Part shown: positions 34,683 through 42,917 of the stretch, in pieces
Position numbering within the stretch: the first letter of the stretch is position 1
Layout: each line of letters opens with the position of its first letter
Source: Novosphingobium sp.
Lineage (GTDB): Bacteria > Pseudomonadota > Alphaproteobacteria > Sphingomonadales > Sphingomonadaceae
Direction of reading: 5' to 3'
Assembly: GCA_024236215.1 (NCBI GenBank)
Contig: JACKKX010000002.1
Coordinates: forward strand, 248,001-312,000
DNA: 64,000 nucleotides
Notes under the pieces: generated by a model
What the model was told of the DNA's origin: nothing
Databases searched by the model: none
The model's input: only the letters and a program-made list of their open reading frames with translations
Made by a program: the position numbers and the translations under genes

Positions 34683-36031
34683 CGGGTCACCTCTTCAAGC
34701 AAAGCCTCGAACTGGGGGAAGCTGGTGGCGATCGGGCGTGTGTCGTCCACTTCCACCCCGTCGCGGCTGGCCAGGCCGGTCACTGCCATGCTCATGGCGA
34801 TGCGGTGATCGAGATGGGTTTTGGTGCGCGAATTGGCGCTTCCGCGCAGCGGTTCGCCCCCGGTTCCCACGATGGTCAGCCCGTCCTCTGTTTCGGTCAC
34901 CTTGGATCCCGCTCCGGTGAGGGCTGCGGCCATGGCCGAAATACGGTCCGATTCCTTGACCCGCAGTTCCTCCAACCCTGTGGTGACGGTGGTGCCCTCG
35001 GCCAGGCTGGCGGCGACGAACAGCGCGGGGAATTCGTCGATCATGCTCGGCGCGATCGCGGGATCGACTGCGATTCCCTTGAGCGCCGAATGCCGCACCA
35101 GCAGATCGGCCACCGGCTCACCGCCAACCTCGCGGCGGTTGATCTCGGTGATATCCCCGCCCATCTGGCGCAGCACTTCGACGATCCCGGCGCGGGTCGG
35201 ATTGAGGCCGACGTTCTCGATCGTCAGTTCGCTGCCGGGCACGACCAGCGCGGCGACCAGGAAAAAGGCGGCCGAGCTGGGATCGCCCGGCACCGCGATG
35301 GTCTGCGGCCTGAGTTCGGCCTCGCCGCGAATGCGGATCACCCGTTCACCGCCCGCTTCCTCGACGTCCAGCTCGGCGCCGAACCCGCGCAGCATCCGTT
35401 CGCTATGATCGCGGGTCGGGACCGGCTCGATCACCGTGGTGATCCCCGGCGTGTTGAGCCCGGCCAGCAGAACGGCGCTTTTTACTTGCGCGCTGGCGAC
35501 CGGCAGGCGGTATTCGATCGGCACCGCTGGATTGGCGCCGCGCACGGTCAGTGGCAGAGTTTTCGATCCATTGGCGCCTTCGCTTGCCTCGAACGCTGCG
35601 CCCATCTGGCTGAGCGGCTCGATCACCCGGCCCATCGGCCGCTTGGACAGGCTGGCATCGCCGAAAAACCGCGTTTCGATGGCGTGGCTTGCCACCAGCC
35701 CCATCAGCAGCCGGGTCGAAGTGCCCGAATTGCCCATGTCGAGCGGCGCCTCGGGCTGAAGCAGAGCGCCGACACCAACCCCGTGAATGAGCCATTCGCC
35801 ATCGCCGATCCGCTCAACTTGTGCGCCCATCGCCCGCATCGCTGCGGCGGTGGCCAGCACATCCTCGCCCTCAAGCAGCCCCGAAACCCGCGTTTCGCCA
35901 ACCGCCAGCGCGCCGAGCATGATCGAGCGGTGGCTGATCGACTTGTCGCCCGGCACACGAATCCGCCCCCGTAGCGCCCCGCAAGGCAGGAAACGGCGCG
36001 GCTTGGCCTGGGCGGGATCGGCGCTGGACAA
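34679..36031 (-). CDS. aroA: 3-phosphoshikimate 1-carboxyvinyltransferase (EPSP synthase)
   Basis: AroA joins shikimate-3-phosphate and phosphoenolpyruvate in the chorismate pathway. The 450 residues include [18 protein letters not shown] with the catalytic Lys, [31 protein letters not shown] and RVKESDRI. The Ala in the GNSGTSTR region and the overall pattern are closer to class II enzymes of the kind seen in Agrobacterium and other alphaproteobacteria; this is inference. The start is uncertain: no ATG precedes the conserved region in frame, and TTG at 36031 is the best available. No ribosome binding site stands out. Confidence 0.94.
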   Translation of the reverse strand: MSSADPAQAKPRRFLPCGALRGRIRVPGDKSISHRSIMLGALAVGETRVSGLLEGEDVLATAAAMRAMGAQVERIGDGEWLIHGVGVGALLQPEAPLDMGNSGTSTRLLMGLVASHAIETRFFGDASLSKRPMGRVIEPLSQMGAAFEASEGANGSKTLPLTVRGANPAVPIEYRLPVASAQVKSAVLLAGLNTPGITTVIEPVPTRDHSERMLRGFGAELDVEEAGGERVIRIRGEAELRPQTIAVPGDPSSAAFFLVAALVVPGSELTIENVGLNPTRAGIVEVLRQMGGDITEINRREVGGEPVADLLVRHSALKGIAVDPAIAPSMIDEFPALFVAASLAEGTTVTTGLEELRVKESDRISAMAAALTGAGSKVTETEDGLTIVGTGGEPLRGSANSRTKTHLDHRIAMSMAVTGLASRDGVEVDDTRPIATSFPQFEALLEEVTR

Positions 36032-36196
36032 TGGCTGTGCTTTCGCTTGGGACTTGCAATTTCGCGCGGCTTTTGACAGCGGGCGCAGCCTATGGCAAGG
36101 CGCGCGCCGCGCTGGGATTGGCGCAAGCCATCACCAATAGGTATTCAAGACATTTCGCCCTGGCCAGCAAGCCAGGGCAGCACCTGAGGAATTGAC

Positions 36197-36517
36197 ATGG
36201 TCAAGGCAGAATGGGGCGCCAAGCACGGCTGCCCGAAATGCGGAACCCGGTTTTACGATCTGGGCAAGGACGATCCGGTAACCTGCATCGAATGCGGCTA
36301 TGCCTGGCACCCGGAACCGGTGCTCAAGTCGAAGCAGCCGATTCCCTATGAGGAAGTGCAGAAGGAAAAGGCCGAGGAAGTGGCCGACGTCGATCTGGCA
36401 GACGAGGATCTCGACATCGATGAAGACGGCGATTCGCCCGACAACGATGTCGATCTGGGCGGCGATGACGACCTTGGTGTCGGCATGGACGACGACGGGG
36501 ACAGCGACGACAATTAA
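36197..36517 (+). CDS. FYDLN_acid family protein (TIGR02300)
   Basis: A 106-residue protein. The N-terminal half is a zinc ribbon with Cys12, Cys15, Cys30 and Cys33 (GCPKCGTRFYDLGKDDPVTCIECG), and the C-terminal half is extremely acidic (runs of Asp and Glu). This is the alphaproteobacterial FYDLN_acid family, of unknown function and usually next to aroA, as here (divergent). The 165-base gap upstream contains TTGACA at 36073 but no convincing -10 box. Confidence 0.92.
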   Translation: MVKAEWGAKHGCPKCGTRFYDLGKDDPVTCIECGYAWHPEPVLKSKQPIPYEEVQKEKAEEVADVDLADEDLDIDEDGDSPDNDVDLGGDDDLGVGMDDDGDSDDN

Positions 36518-36520
36518 CCC

Positions 36521-36549
36521 CTTGCCATTCGCGGGAGCCGCCACTAGAG
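36521..36549 (+). promoter_or_regulatory. Predicted promoter of tRNA-Ala
   Basis: CTTGCC (36521-36526), a 17-base spacer and CTAGAG (36544-36549) followed by GGCGGCC match the S1 and S6 promoters. The tRNA begins 66 bases downstream. Confidence 0.55.
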
Positions 36550-36615
36550 GGCGGCCTCTCGCGCCGATGGTGCGGGGATGGCATGCCTCCCAGGGATGCC
36601 ATTGTTGAATGGAAC

Positions 36616-36691
36616 GGGGCCTTAGCTCAGCTGGGAGAGCGCCTGCATGGCATGCAGGAGGTCAGCGGTTCGATCCCGCTAGGCTCCACCA
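36616..36691 (+). tRNA. tRNA-Ala (anticodon GGC)
   Basis: A 76-base cloverleaf with the CCA end encoded. The acceptor stem GGGGCCT pairs with AGGCTCC, the anticodon stem CCTGC/GCAGG encloses the loop ATGGCAT with anticodon GGC at loop positions 3-5, and the T loop is GGTTCGATCCC. It reads GCC and GCT alanine codons. The 85 bases up to ffh hold no obvious gene. Confidence 0.97.
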
Positions 36692-36776
36692 TTCAAGCGA
36701 TTTTGAGTACCTGATTGCCACGCTGGCCGACGAGGTTTCGTCCGCCGGCGTTTTTCGCGTTGAAGTGGATTAGTGG

Positions 36777-38228
36777 ATGTTCGATGCCCTTTCCGACCGG
36801 CTTGGCACAGTCTTTGACAGGCTGCGCGGGCGCGGTGCGCTCAAGGAGCAGGACGTCCGCGATGCCATGCGCGAGGTGCGGATCGCGCTGCTAGAGGCCG
36901 ATGTGGCGCTGCCTGTGGTGCGCCGCTTCATCGACGATGTAACCGAAAAGGCCATTGGCACCGAAGTGCTGCGCTCGGTCACCCCGGGGCAGCAGGTCGT
37001 CAAGGTGGTCAACGACGCGCTGGTCGAGATGCTCGGCGGCGAGGACGTCCCGGGCCTTGATCTCAATGCCGCGCCGCCGGTGGTGATCATGATGGTCGGC
37101 CTGCAGGGCTCGGGCAAGACCACCACCACCGCCAAGCTTGGCAAGCTGCTCAAGGAAAAGCACGGCAAGAAGGTGATGATGGCGTCGCTCGACGTCAATC
37201 GTCCCGCCGCGCAGGAACAGCTCAAGGTGCTGGGCGAGCAGGTCCAGGTTGCCACCCTGCCGATCGTTGCCGGGCAGATGCCGGTCGATATTGCCACGCG
37301 CGCGCTGCAATCGGCCAGGCTCCAGGCGATCGACGTGCTGCTGCTCGATACCGCCGGGCGCCTCCACGTCGATCAGGCCCTGATGGACGAGATGAAGGCG
37401 GTTGCCGCCATCTCGGCGCCCAAGGAAACGCTACTTGTGGTCGATTCGCTGACCGGCCAGGATGCGGTCAACGTCGCGCAGAGCTTTGCCGGTGAGGTCG
37501 ATCTGACCGGCGTGGTGCTGACCCGGATGGACGGCGATGCGCGCGGCGGCGCGGCGCTTTCGATGCGTGCGGTTACCGGCAAGCCGATCAAGTTCGCGGG
37601 CATGGGTGAAAAGCTCGATGCGATCGAGGTGTTCCAGCCCAGCCGCGTGGCCGGACGGATTCTCGGCATGGGCGATATCGTCTCGATCGTCGAAAAGGCG
37701 GCCCAGGCGATCGAGCAGGAAGATGCCGAGCGCATGGCCGAGCGCATGGCCAAGGGTCAGTTCGATATGAACGACCTGCGCACCCAGCTTCGGCAGATGC
37801 AGTCGATGGGCGGGCTGGGCGCGCTGGCCGGGATGATCCCCGGCATGAAGAAGGCCAAGCAGGCGATGCAGGCCAGCGGCATGGATGACAAGGTGCTGCT
37901 GCACATGGATGCGATCATCGGTTCGATGACGCCAAAGGAGCGGGCTCGCCCCGATCTGCTCAACGCCAAGCGCAAGATCCGCGTCGCCAAGGGTTCGGGC
38001 ACCCAGGTGCAGGACATCAACAAGCTTCTCAAGATGCACCAGGAAATGGAGCGCGCGATGAAGCAGATCCGCAAGATGGGCGGGCTGGGCGCGCTCGGGC
38101 GGCTGTTCGGCAAGGGCGGCATGCCCGGCATGGGTGGCGGCGGAATGGGCGGAGCTGGCGGCGCCGGCGGCCTTCCTGGCTTGGGTGGCGGCATGCCGCC
38201 CAACCTGGGCGACCTGCTCAAGAAATGA
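36777..38228 (+). CDS. ffh: Signal recognition particle protein Ffh
   Basis: Ffh binds signal peptides of membrane and secreted proteins and delivers them to FtsY. The 483 residues comprise the N domain, the GTPase G domain with P-loop GLQGSGKTTTTAK (108-120), DTAGRLH and TRMDGDARGGAALS, and the Met-rich M domain from about 330 (MAERMAKGQFDMNDLRTQL, then Gly/Met-rich). A Gly/Met/Pro-rich tail ends the protein. It leads the ffh-rpsP-rimM cluster, as in many proteobacteria. Confidence 0.98.
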   Translation: MFDALSDRLGTVFDRLRGRGALKEQDVRDAMREVRIALLEADVALPVVRRFIDDVTEKAIGTEVLRSVTPGQQVVKVVNDALVEMLGGEDVPGLDLNAAPPVVIMMVGLQGSGKTTTTAKLGKLLKEKHGKKVMMASLDVNRPAAQEQLKVLGEQVQVATLPIVAGQMPVDIATRALQSARLQAIDVLLLDTAGRLHVDQALMDEMKAVAAISAPKETLLVVDSLTGQDAVNVAQSFAGEVDLTGVVLTRMDGDARGGAALSMRAVTGKPIKFAGMGEKLDAIEVFQPSRVAGRILGMGDIVSIVEKAAQAIEQEDAERMAERMAKGQFDMNDLRTQLRQMQSMGGLGALAGMIPGMKKAKQAMQASGMDDKVLLHMDAIIGSMTPKERARPDLLNAKRKIRVAKGSGTQVQDINKLLKMHQEMERAMKQIRKMGGLGALGRLFGKGGMPGMGGGGMGGAGGAGGLPGLGGGMPPNLGDLLKK

Positions 38229-38265
38229 TTTTCAGTTCATACGATTTCTCAGAAAGGTAAGTTAA

Positions 38266-38799
38266 ATGGCAGTTTCCCTTCGTCTTTCGCGTGGCGGTTC
38301 CAAGAAGCGCCCCTATTACAAGATCGTCGTCGCCAACAGCCGTGCCCCGCGCGACGGCAAGTTCCTCGAGCAGGTTGGCACCTACAACCCGCTGCTCGCC
38401 AAGGACGATGAAAACCGCGTCCGTCTGGTCGAAGACCGCGTGCGTTACTGGCTTGGCGTAGGCGCCCAGGCGACCGACCGCGTGGCCCGTCTGCTCGACA
38501 AGGCCGGGATCAAGGAACGCGCTGCGACCAACAATCCGAACAAGGGCGAACCGGGCCAGAAGGCCAAGGACCGCGCCGAGGACAAGGCTGCCAAGGCCGC
38601 CGAAGCCGCCGAGGCCGCAGCTGCCGCTGCCGCCGCTCCGGCGGTTGAGGAAGCGGCCGAAGAAGCCGTGACCGAGGAAGCGCCCGCTGTTGAAGCCGCC
38701 GCCGAGGAAGCCCCGGCTGCCGAAGTGGCCGCTGCCGAGGAAGCTCCCGCCGAGGAAGCTCCTGCCGCTGAGGCCAGCGAAGAGCAGGCTGAAGGCTAA
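38266..38799 (+). CDS. rpsP: 30S ribosomal protein S16 with long acidic Ala/Glu tail
   Basis: The first 85 residues or so are a normal S16 ([39 protein letters not shown]), which stabilises the 30S subunit. The remaining 90 residues are almost only Ala, Glu, Pro and Val and double the length compared with E. coli S16 (about 82 residues). Tails of this kind occur in alphaproteobacterial S16 but the function is unknown. AAAGG precedes the ATG at 38266. Confidence 0.97.
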   Translation: MAVSLRLSRGGSKKRPYYKIVVANSRAPRDGKFLEQVGTYNPLLAKDDENRVRLVEDRVRYWLGVGAQATDRVARLLDKAGIKERAATNNPNKGEPGQKAKDRAEDKAAKAAEAAEAAAAAAAAPAVEEAAEEAVTEEAPAVEAAAEEAPAAEVAAAEEAPAEEAPAAEASEEQAEG

Positions 38800-38811
38800 G
38801 CATCGGCGGTG

Positions 38812-39297
38812 ATGGATCGCCCGGTCACTCTTGCCGCCGTGGTTGGTGCGCACGGGGTGACGGGTGAAGTCCGTCTCAAGCTGTTTGGTGAAGGCGTGGA
38901 ATCGCTGCGGCGGTTCCGCGCCTTCAACGATTCAACCCTGACGCTCGGCAAATTGCGCGATGATGGCAAGGGCGGGGCTATCGCCCGCTTTGCCGAGATC
39001 ACCGACCGCACCGCCGCCGAGGGACTGCGCGGCACCGCGCTCACCGTTCCGCGCTCGGCCCTGCCGCCGCTGGCCGAGGGCGAGTATTACCATGCCGATC
39101 TGATTGGCCTTAACGCGGTTTCAGATGCCGATGAGGATCTTGGTACCTGCATCGCGGTGGAGAACTTCGGCGCCGGGGACGTGCTGGAGATCGAGCGTCC
39201 GAACGGCAAGCGCTTCATGGTCGCCATGCGGCCCGAAGCGGTAATCGCTTGGGATGCCGGGCGGGTGGTGATCAACGCCGCGTTTGCGGCGGATTGA
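38812..39297 (+). CDS. rimM: Ribosome maturation factor RimM
   Basis: RimM helps assembly of the 30S head around S19. The 161 residues contain the N-terminal RimM domain (VTLAAVVGAHGVTGEVRLKLF) and the PRC barrel (EGEYYHADLIGLNAV ... VLEI). Either GTG 38809 or ATG 38812 may start it; ATG is chosen. The gene follows rpsP by 12 bases, and its last 26 bases overlap a convergent amidase gene that separates it from trmD. Confidence 0.95.
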   Translation: MDRPVTLAAVVGAHGVTGEVRLKLFGEGVESLRRFRAFNDSTLTLGKLRDDGKGGAIARFAEITDRTAAEGLRGTALTVPRSALPPLAEGEYYHADLIGLNAVSDADEDLGTCIAVENFGAGDVLEIERPNGKRFMVAMRPEAVIAWDAGRVVINAAFAAD

Positions 39298-40132
39298 CCA
39301 GCTTCTCGAGCTCGGCCGCGAATTTTTCCAGCTCGAAGTTCTGCGGGTCGTCGTGGGCATCGGGAATGCCTTCGTCGACAGTCGAGTGCTGCGCCGGGAT
39401 CAGCCAGTGCCCGGCCCGCGCCGAGGCATAGACATAGAGCGCGGCCAGCATCCGGTATTGCGGATCGCTGAAGCCGGGGGTTGGCCCGTAGGTGTGGCCT
39501 CGGTCGCTGTATCCGGGCAGGAAGCGCCGGGGCTGGACCGTCTCGATATGGACAAAGCGCCCGCGCGCGGGTGCTCCCACCACCCGGCTTTCGAGCTTGG
39601 TCGCGCGCCAGGGTTCGGAAAAATCGTGACCGGCCCAGATCTGCCCCACCCGGTTGAGGAAGATGTGCGCCACCGGGGCATCGCCAAAGCTCTTGTCCAT
39701 GTAGGATTGGAAAGCGTTGACCTTCCAGTCGGAATCGAGCGGCTTGGGAAACGGCTGGTCGCCAAGAAACGGCTCGCTGGTATCGTGGATCACGAAATAG
39801 GCCACCGGAACCCCCTCGGCAGTCTGCGAGGCGGGCCAGTCGGCATAGTGCCTGGCATAGGCCTGGTAGGGCTCGGGAAAGGCGGCCATCGCCGCCTCCT
39901 TTTGCGCGGCACTGGGTGCACCGCCATTTTCCAGCAGCGTCCGGATGATCGGCGGAAGCGGCTGGGCCTCCTTCTCGCCCAGCAGCTTGACCTTGCGCAG
40001 CAGGCACTGCGCCTGCTCCACCGGAGTGCCCGCGAAAGTCAGGCTGTCACGATCGAACCGGCAACCGCCGATTTCCTCGGCCATGGCGGGAGCCGCGACC
40101 AGCAGGGGCAGAACCAGGATCAGTTTTCTCAT
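39272..40132 (-). CDS. Exported PGRP-fold N-acetylmuramoyl-L-alanine amidase-like protein
   Basis: A 286-residue protein with a Sec signal peptide (MRKLILVLPLLVAAPAMA). The amidase_2/PGRP pattern is seen in VAYFVIHDTS (His116, Asp117), VAHIFLNRVGQIWAGHDFS (His156), RFVHIETVQ (His195) and IPAQHSTVDEGIPDAHDDP (His249, His260), which would supply the zinc ligands. It would cleave the amide between MurNAc and the stem peptide. The two Cys residues near the N-terminus (GGCRF and QCLL) could form a disulfide. The ATG at 40132 is clear. The gene lies on the opposite strand between rimM and trmD, interrupting a normally continuous operon. The amidase call is from motif pattern only. Confidence 0.72.
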   Translation of the reverse strand: MRKLILVLPLLVAAPAMAEEIGGCRFDRDSLTFAGTPVEQAQCLLRKVKLLGEKEAQPLPPIIRTLLENGGAPSAAQKEAAMAAFPEPYQAYARHYADWPASQTAEGVPVAYFVIHDTSEPFLGDQPFPKPLDSDWKVNAFQSYMDKSFGDAPVAHIFLNRVGQIWAGHDFSEPWRATKLESRVVGAPARGRFVHIETVQPRRFLPGYSDRGHTYGPTPGFSDPQYRMLAALYVYASARAGHWLIPAQHSTVDEGIPDAHDDPQNFELEKFAAELEKLVNPPQTRR

Positions 40133-40213
40133 GGTCTGAGAGTTCGCAGCGCCAGGCCGACATGACAAGAGGGCAATTGCGCTTGGCTTGCAGATTTGGG
40201 AAAGGCGCTGGCC

Positions 40214-40951
40214 ATGACCTTTGCTGCCACCATCCTTACCCTCTACCCGGAAATGTTTCCGGGGCCGCTGGGCGTCAGCCTGGCGAGCCGTGCGCGCGAT
40301 GAGGGGAAATGGAGCCTCGATACCGTCCAGATCCGCGATTTCGCGGCCGACAAGCACCGCACGGTTGACGATACCCCGGCCGGCGGCGGGGCAGGCATGG
40401 TGCTGCGCGCCGATGTGCTGGCGGCGGCGATCGACCATGCCCGCGCGGCCCATCCCGATTGCCCGGTGATGGCGATGACCCCGCGCGGGCGCCCGCTGAC
40501 CCAGGCCCGCGTGCGCGAGCTTGCGGCGGGTCCGGGAGTGATCGTGCTGTGCGGGCGGTTCGAGGGTTTTGACGAGCGGATTTTCGCGGGCCGCGCGGTT
40601 GAGGAGGTGTCGGTCGGCGATATCGTCCTGTCGGGCGGCGAGCCTGCGGCGATCATGCTTCTCGACGCTTGCATTCGCCTGCTTCCCGGCGTAATGGGCG
40701 CGGCTTCAAGCGGGGCCGAAGAATCGTTCGAGAACGGTTTGCTCGAATATCCCCACTATACCCGGCCCCAGGAATGGGAAGGGCGCACGATCCCTGAAGT
40801 GCTGCGATCGGGGGATCATGCGAAGATCGCGGCTTGGCGTGAACGCCAGTCCGAGATCGACACACGGTTACGCAGGCCGGATCTTTGGGAGCGCCATGAG
40901 GGTGCTCGGGTCCAGTCTGCCTCTGGCGCGCAGGCGAAGAAGAAGGACTGA
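40214..40951 (+). CDS. trmD: tRNA (guanine(37)-N(1))-methyltransferase TrmD
   Basis: TrmD methylates G37 of tRNAs that read codons starting with C or G. The 245 residues have the trefoil-knot SAM site ([37 protein letters not shown]). The ATG at 40214 is preferred over a TTG at 40196; GGGAAAGG lies about 10 bases upstream. It pairs with rplS downstream; rimM is separated from it by the opposite-strand amidase gene, so trmD-rplS must have its own promoter between 40133 and 40213. Confidence 0.96.
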   Translation: MTFAATILTLYPEMFPGPLGVSLASRARDEGKWSLDTVQIRDFAADKHRTVDDTPAGGGAGMVLRADVLAAAIDHARAAHPDCPVMAMTPRGRPLTQARVRELAAGPGVIVLCGRFEGFDERIFAGRAVEEVSVGDIVLSGGEPAAIMLLDACIRLLPGVMGAASSGAEESFENGLLEYPHYTRPQEWEGRTIPEVLRSGDHAKIAAWRERQSEIDTRLRRPDLWERHEGARVQSASGAQAKKKD

Positions 40952-40957
40952 GGACCA

Positions 40958-41326
40958 GTGAACCTGATCCAGCAGATCGAGGCCGAGGAAATTGCCAAGG
41001 CCGGCAAGACCATCCCCGAATTTCGCCCCGGCGATACCGTCCGCGTCGGCGTGCGCGTCGTCGAAGGCGAACGCACCCGCGTCCAGGCGTTCGAAGGCGT
41101 GTGCATCGCCCGCGCCAACAAGGGTATCTCCAGCAACTTCACCGTCCGCAAGATGAGCTTCGGTGAAGGCGTGGAGCGCGTGTTCCCGATCTATTCGCCC
41201 AACATCGACAGCATCACCGTGGTCCGCAAGGGCGTGGTGCGCCGGGCCAAGCTCTATTACCTGCGCGGCCGCACCGGCAAGCGCGCCCGCATCGCCGAGC
41301 GCCGCGACGTGCGCAGCGAAGGCTGA
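40958..41326 (+). CDS. rplS: 50S ribosomal protein L19
   Basis: L19 sits at the interface of the subunits. The 122 residues include [54 protein letters not shown] and [14 protein letters not shown]. The start is GTG at 40958, seven bases after the trmD stop, with GAGGA upstream. A terminator follows. Confidence 0.97.
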   Translation: MNLIQQIEAEEIAKAGKTIPEFRPGDTVRVGVRVVEGERTRVQAFEGVCIARANKGISSNFTVRKMSFGEGVERVFPIYSPNIDSITVVRKGVVRRAKLYYLRGRTGKRARIAERRDVRSEG

Positions 41327-41343
41327 CAGGCCAAAGCAGGCAG

Positions 41344-41376
41344 AAAGGGCGCTCCGGGCAACCGGGGCGCCTTTTT
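41344..41376 (+). terminator. Rho-independent terminator after rplS
   Basis: A GC-rich stem (41344-41357 with 41362-41375, one wobble or mismatch) with the loop gcaa ends in TTTTT. Confidence 0.92.
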
Positions 41377-41377
41377 C

Positions 41378-41405
41378 TTTGCGGCGGCCGCGCGCGGCGC
41401 TATCG
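41378..41405 (+). promoter_or_regulatory. Tentative promoter of asd
   Basis: TTTGCG (41378-41383), a 16-base spacer and CTATCG (41400-41405) lie 27 bases before asd, immediately after the rplS terminator. It is a variant of the recurring motif. Confidence 0.35.
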
Positions 41406-41432
41406 CGGCGCGAACGGAATTTGGAGATGCAG

Positions 41433-42458
41433 ATGGGTTACCGGGTGGTGGTGGTCGGCGCGACCGGCAATGTCGGGCGCGAGATGCTGAACGTGCTGGC
41501 CGAGCGCGAATTCCCGATCGAGGAACTGGCCGCCGTTGCCAGTTCGCGCTCGACCGGGGATGAGATCGAGTTCGGTGAGACCGGCCGCATGCTCAAGGTC
41601 CGCAATATCGAGCATTTCGATTTCGCTGGCTGGGACATCGCGCTGTTTTCCGCCGGATCGGCGGTGTCAAAGGACTATGCGCCCAAGGCCGCCGCGGCGG
41701 GCTGCGTGGTGATCGACAATTCCTCGCTCTACCGCATGGACCCCGACGTGCCGCTGATCGTGCCCGAGGTCAACCCCGATGCGATCGACGGTTACAAACG
41801 GCGCATGATCATCGCCAATCCCAATTGCTCGACCGCTCAGATGGTCGTGGCGCTGAAACCCCTGCACGATGCGGCGACGATCCGGCGCGTGGTGGTTGCC
41901 ACCTATCAATCGGTTTCGGGCGCGGGCAAGGCCGGGATGGACGAGCTGTTCGAGCAGAGCCGCAATATCTTCGTTGGCGACGGCTGTGATCCGGTGAAGT
42001 TCACCAAGCAGATCGCCTTCAACGTCATCCCGCATATCGACAGCTTCCTTGATGACGGATCGACCAAGGAAGAATGGAAAATGGTGGTCGAAACCAAGAA
42101 GATCCTCGGATCGAAGATCAAGGTCAGCGCCACCTGCGTGCGCGTGCCGGTGTTCGTGGGGCACAGCGAGGCGATCAACCTGGAATTCGAGGAGGAGATT
42201 TCCGCCGCACAGGCCCAGGCCCTGCTGCGCGAGGCGCCGGGCGTGATGCTGGTCGACAAGCGCGAGGACGGCGGATACGTCACCCCGGTGGAATGCGTCG
42301 GCGATGGCGCCACCTTCGTTTCCCGCGTGCGCGAGGATCCCACCGTCGACAACGGCCTGGCGCTGTGGTGCGTATCCGATAACCTCAGGAAAGGCGCCGC
42401 ACTCAACGCGGTGCAGATCGCGGAACTGCTGGGGCGGCGGCATTTGCAGAAGGGGTAG
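41433..42458 (+). CDS. asd: Aspartate-semialdehyde dehydrogenase
   Basis: Asd reduces aspartyl phosphate to the semialdehyde that feeds lysine/diaminopimelate, methionine and threonine synthesis. The 341 residues begin MGYRVVVVGATGNVGREML (NADP binding), and the catalytic Cys132 is in PNCSTAQ. The ATG at 41433 is favoured over the ATG at 41427 because GGAG (41423-41426) has a normal spacing only to 41433. A GFA-family gene follows after 4 bases. Confidence 0.97.
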   Translation: MGYRVVVVGATGNVGREMLNVLAEREFPIEELAAVASSRSTGDEIEFGETGRMLKVRNIEHFDFAGWDIALFSAGSAVSKDYAPKAAAAGCVVIDNSSLYRMDPDVPLIVPEVNPDAIDGYKRRMIIANPNCSTAQMVVALKPLHDAATIRRVVVATYQSVSGAGKAGMDELFEQSRNIFVGDGCDPVKFTKQIAFNVIPHIDSFLDDGSTKEEWKMVVETKKILGSKIKVSATCVRVPVFVGHSEAINLEFEEEISAAQAQALLREAPGVMLVDKREDGGYVTPVECVGDGATFVSRVREDPTVDNGLALWCVSDNLRKGAALNAVQIAELLGRRHLQKG

Positions 42459-42462
42459 GGCG

Positions 42463-42909
42463 ATGACCCGGACAATGACCGGCGGCTGCCAGTGCGGGCG
42501 TGTGCGCTACGCGGTCGAGATCGACAACGACGAAGCCTATTGGTGCCATTGTCGGATGTGCCAGAAGGCCACCGGGGGGATTGCCGCCGCCTTCGTCCAG
42601 GTCGATCCCGCCAAGGTCACCTGGCTGAGCGAGCCAGACTGGTTTGCCTCCTCACCCATCGCGCGGCGGCCGTTCTGTTCGACTTGCGGCTCGCCGCTGG
42701 GGTTCTTCTGGGCCGATGGCAAAGGCGATGCCGACCTGACCGTGGGAAGCTTCGACGATCCTTCCGGATTCAGGCCCGTGGCCCACGCCGGGTGCGAATC
42801 GGTCCACGAGGCCTGGCTCGATACCCGCGATCTGCCGCGCCACTATTCGGCCAGCACTGCCAGTGTCGCGGAACGCTGGAAGGCGGCAGGGCTTGAGGTT
42901 CCGGAATAG
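42463..42909 (+). CDS. GFA/CENP-V family zinc protein
   Basis: A 148-residue protein of the glutathione-dependent formaldehyde-activating (GFA) superfamily. The zinc cysteines are Cys9, Cys11, Cys28, Cys30, Cys33, Cys72 and Cys75 (GGCQCGRVRY, CHCRMC, FCSTCGSPLG). A role in carbon-sulfur bond handling is generic for the family; the substrate here is unknown. The ATG at 42463 is 4 bases after the asd stop, so the genes are co-transcribed. Confidence 0.92.
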   Translation: MTRTMTGGCQCGRVRYAVEIDNDEAYWCHCRMCQKATGGIAAAFVQVDPAKVTWLSEPDWFASSPIARRPFCSTCGSPLGFFWADGKGDADLTVGSFDDPSGFRPVAHAGCESVHEAWLDTRDLPRHYSASTASVAERWKAAGLEVPE

Positions 42910-42917
42910 TCTCCAGC

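Noticed and set aside
36073-36095. TTGACA and CTATGG before the FYDLN_acid gene as a promoter
   Set aside because: The spacing of 11 bases is too short for a normal housekeeping promoter.
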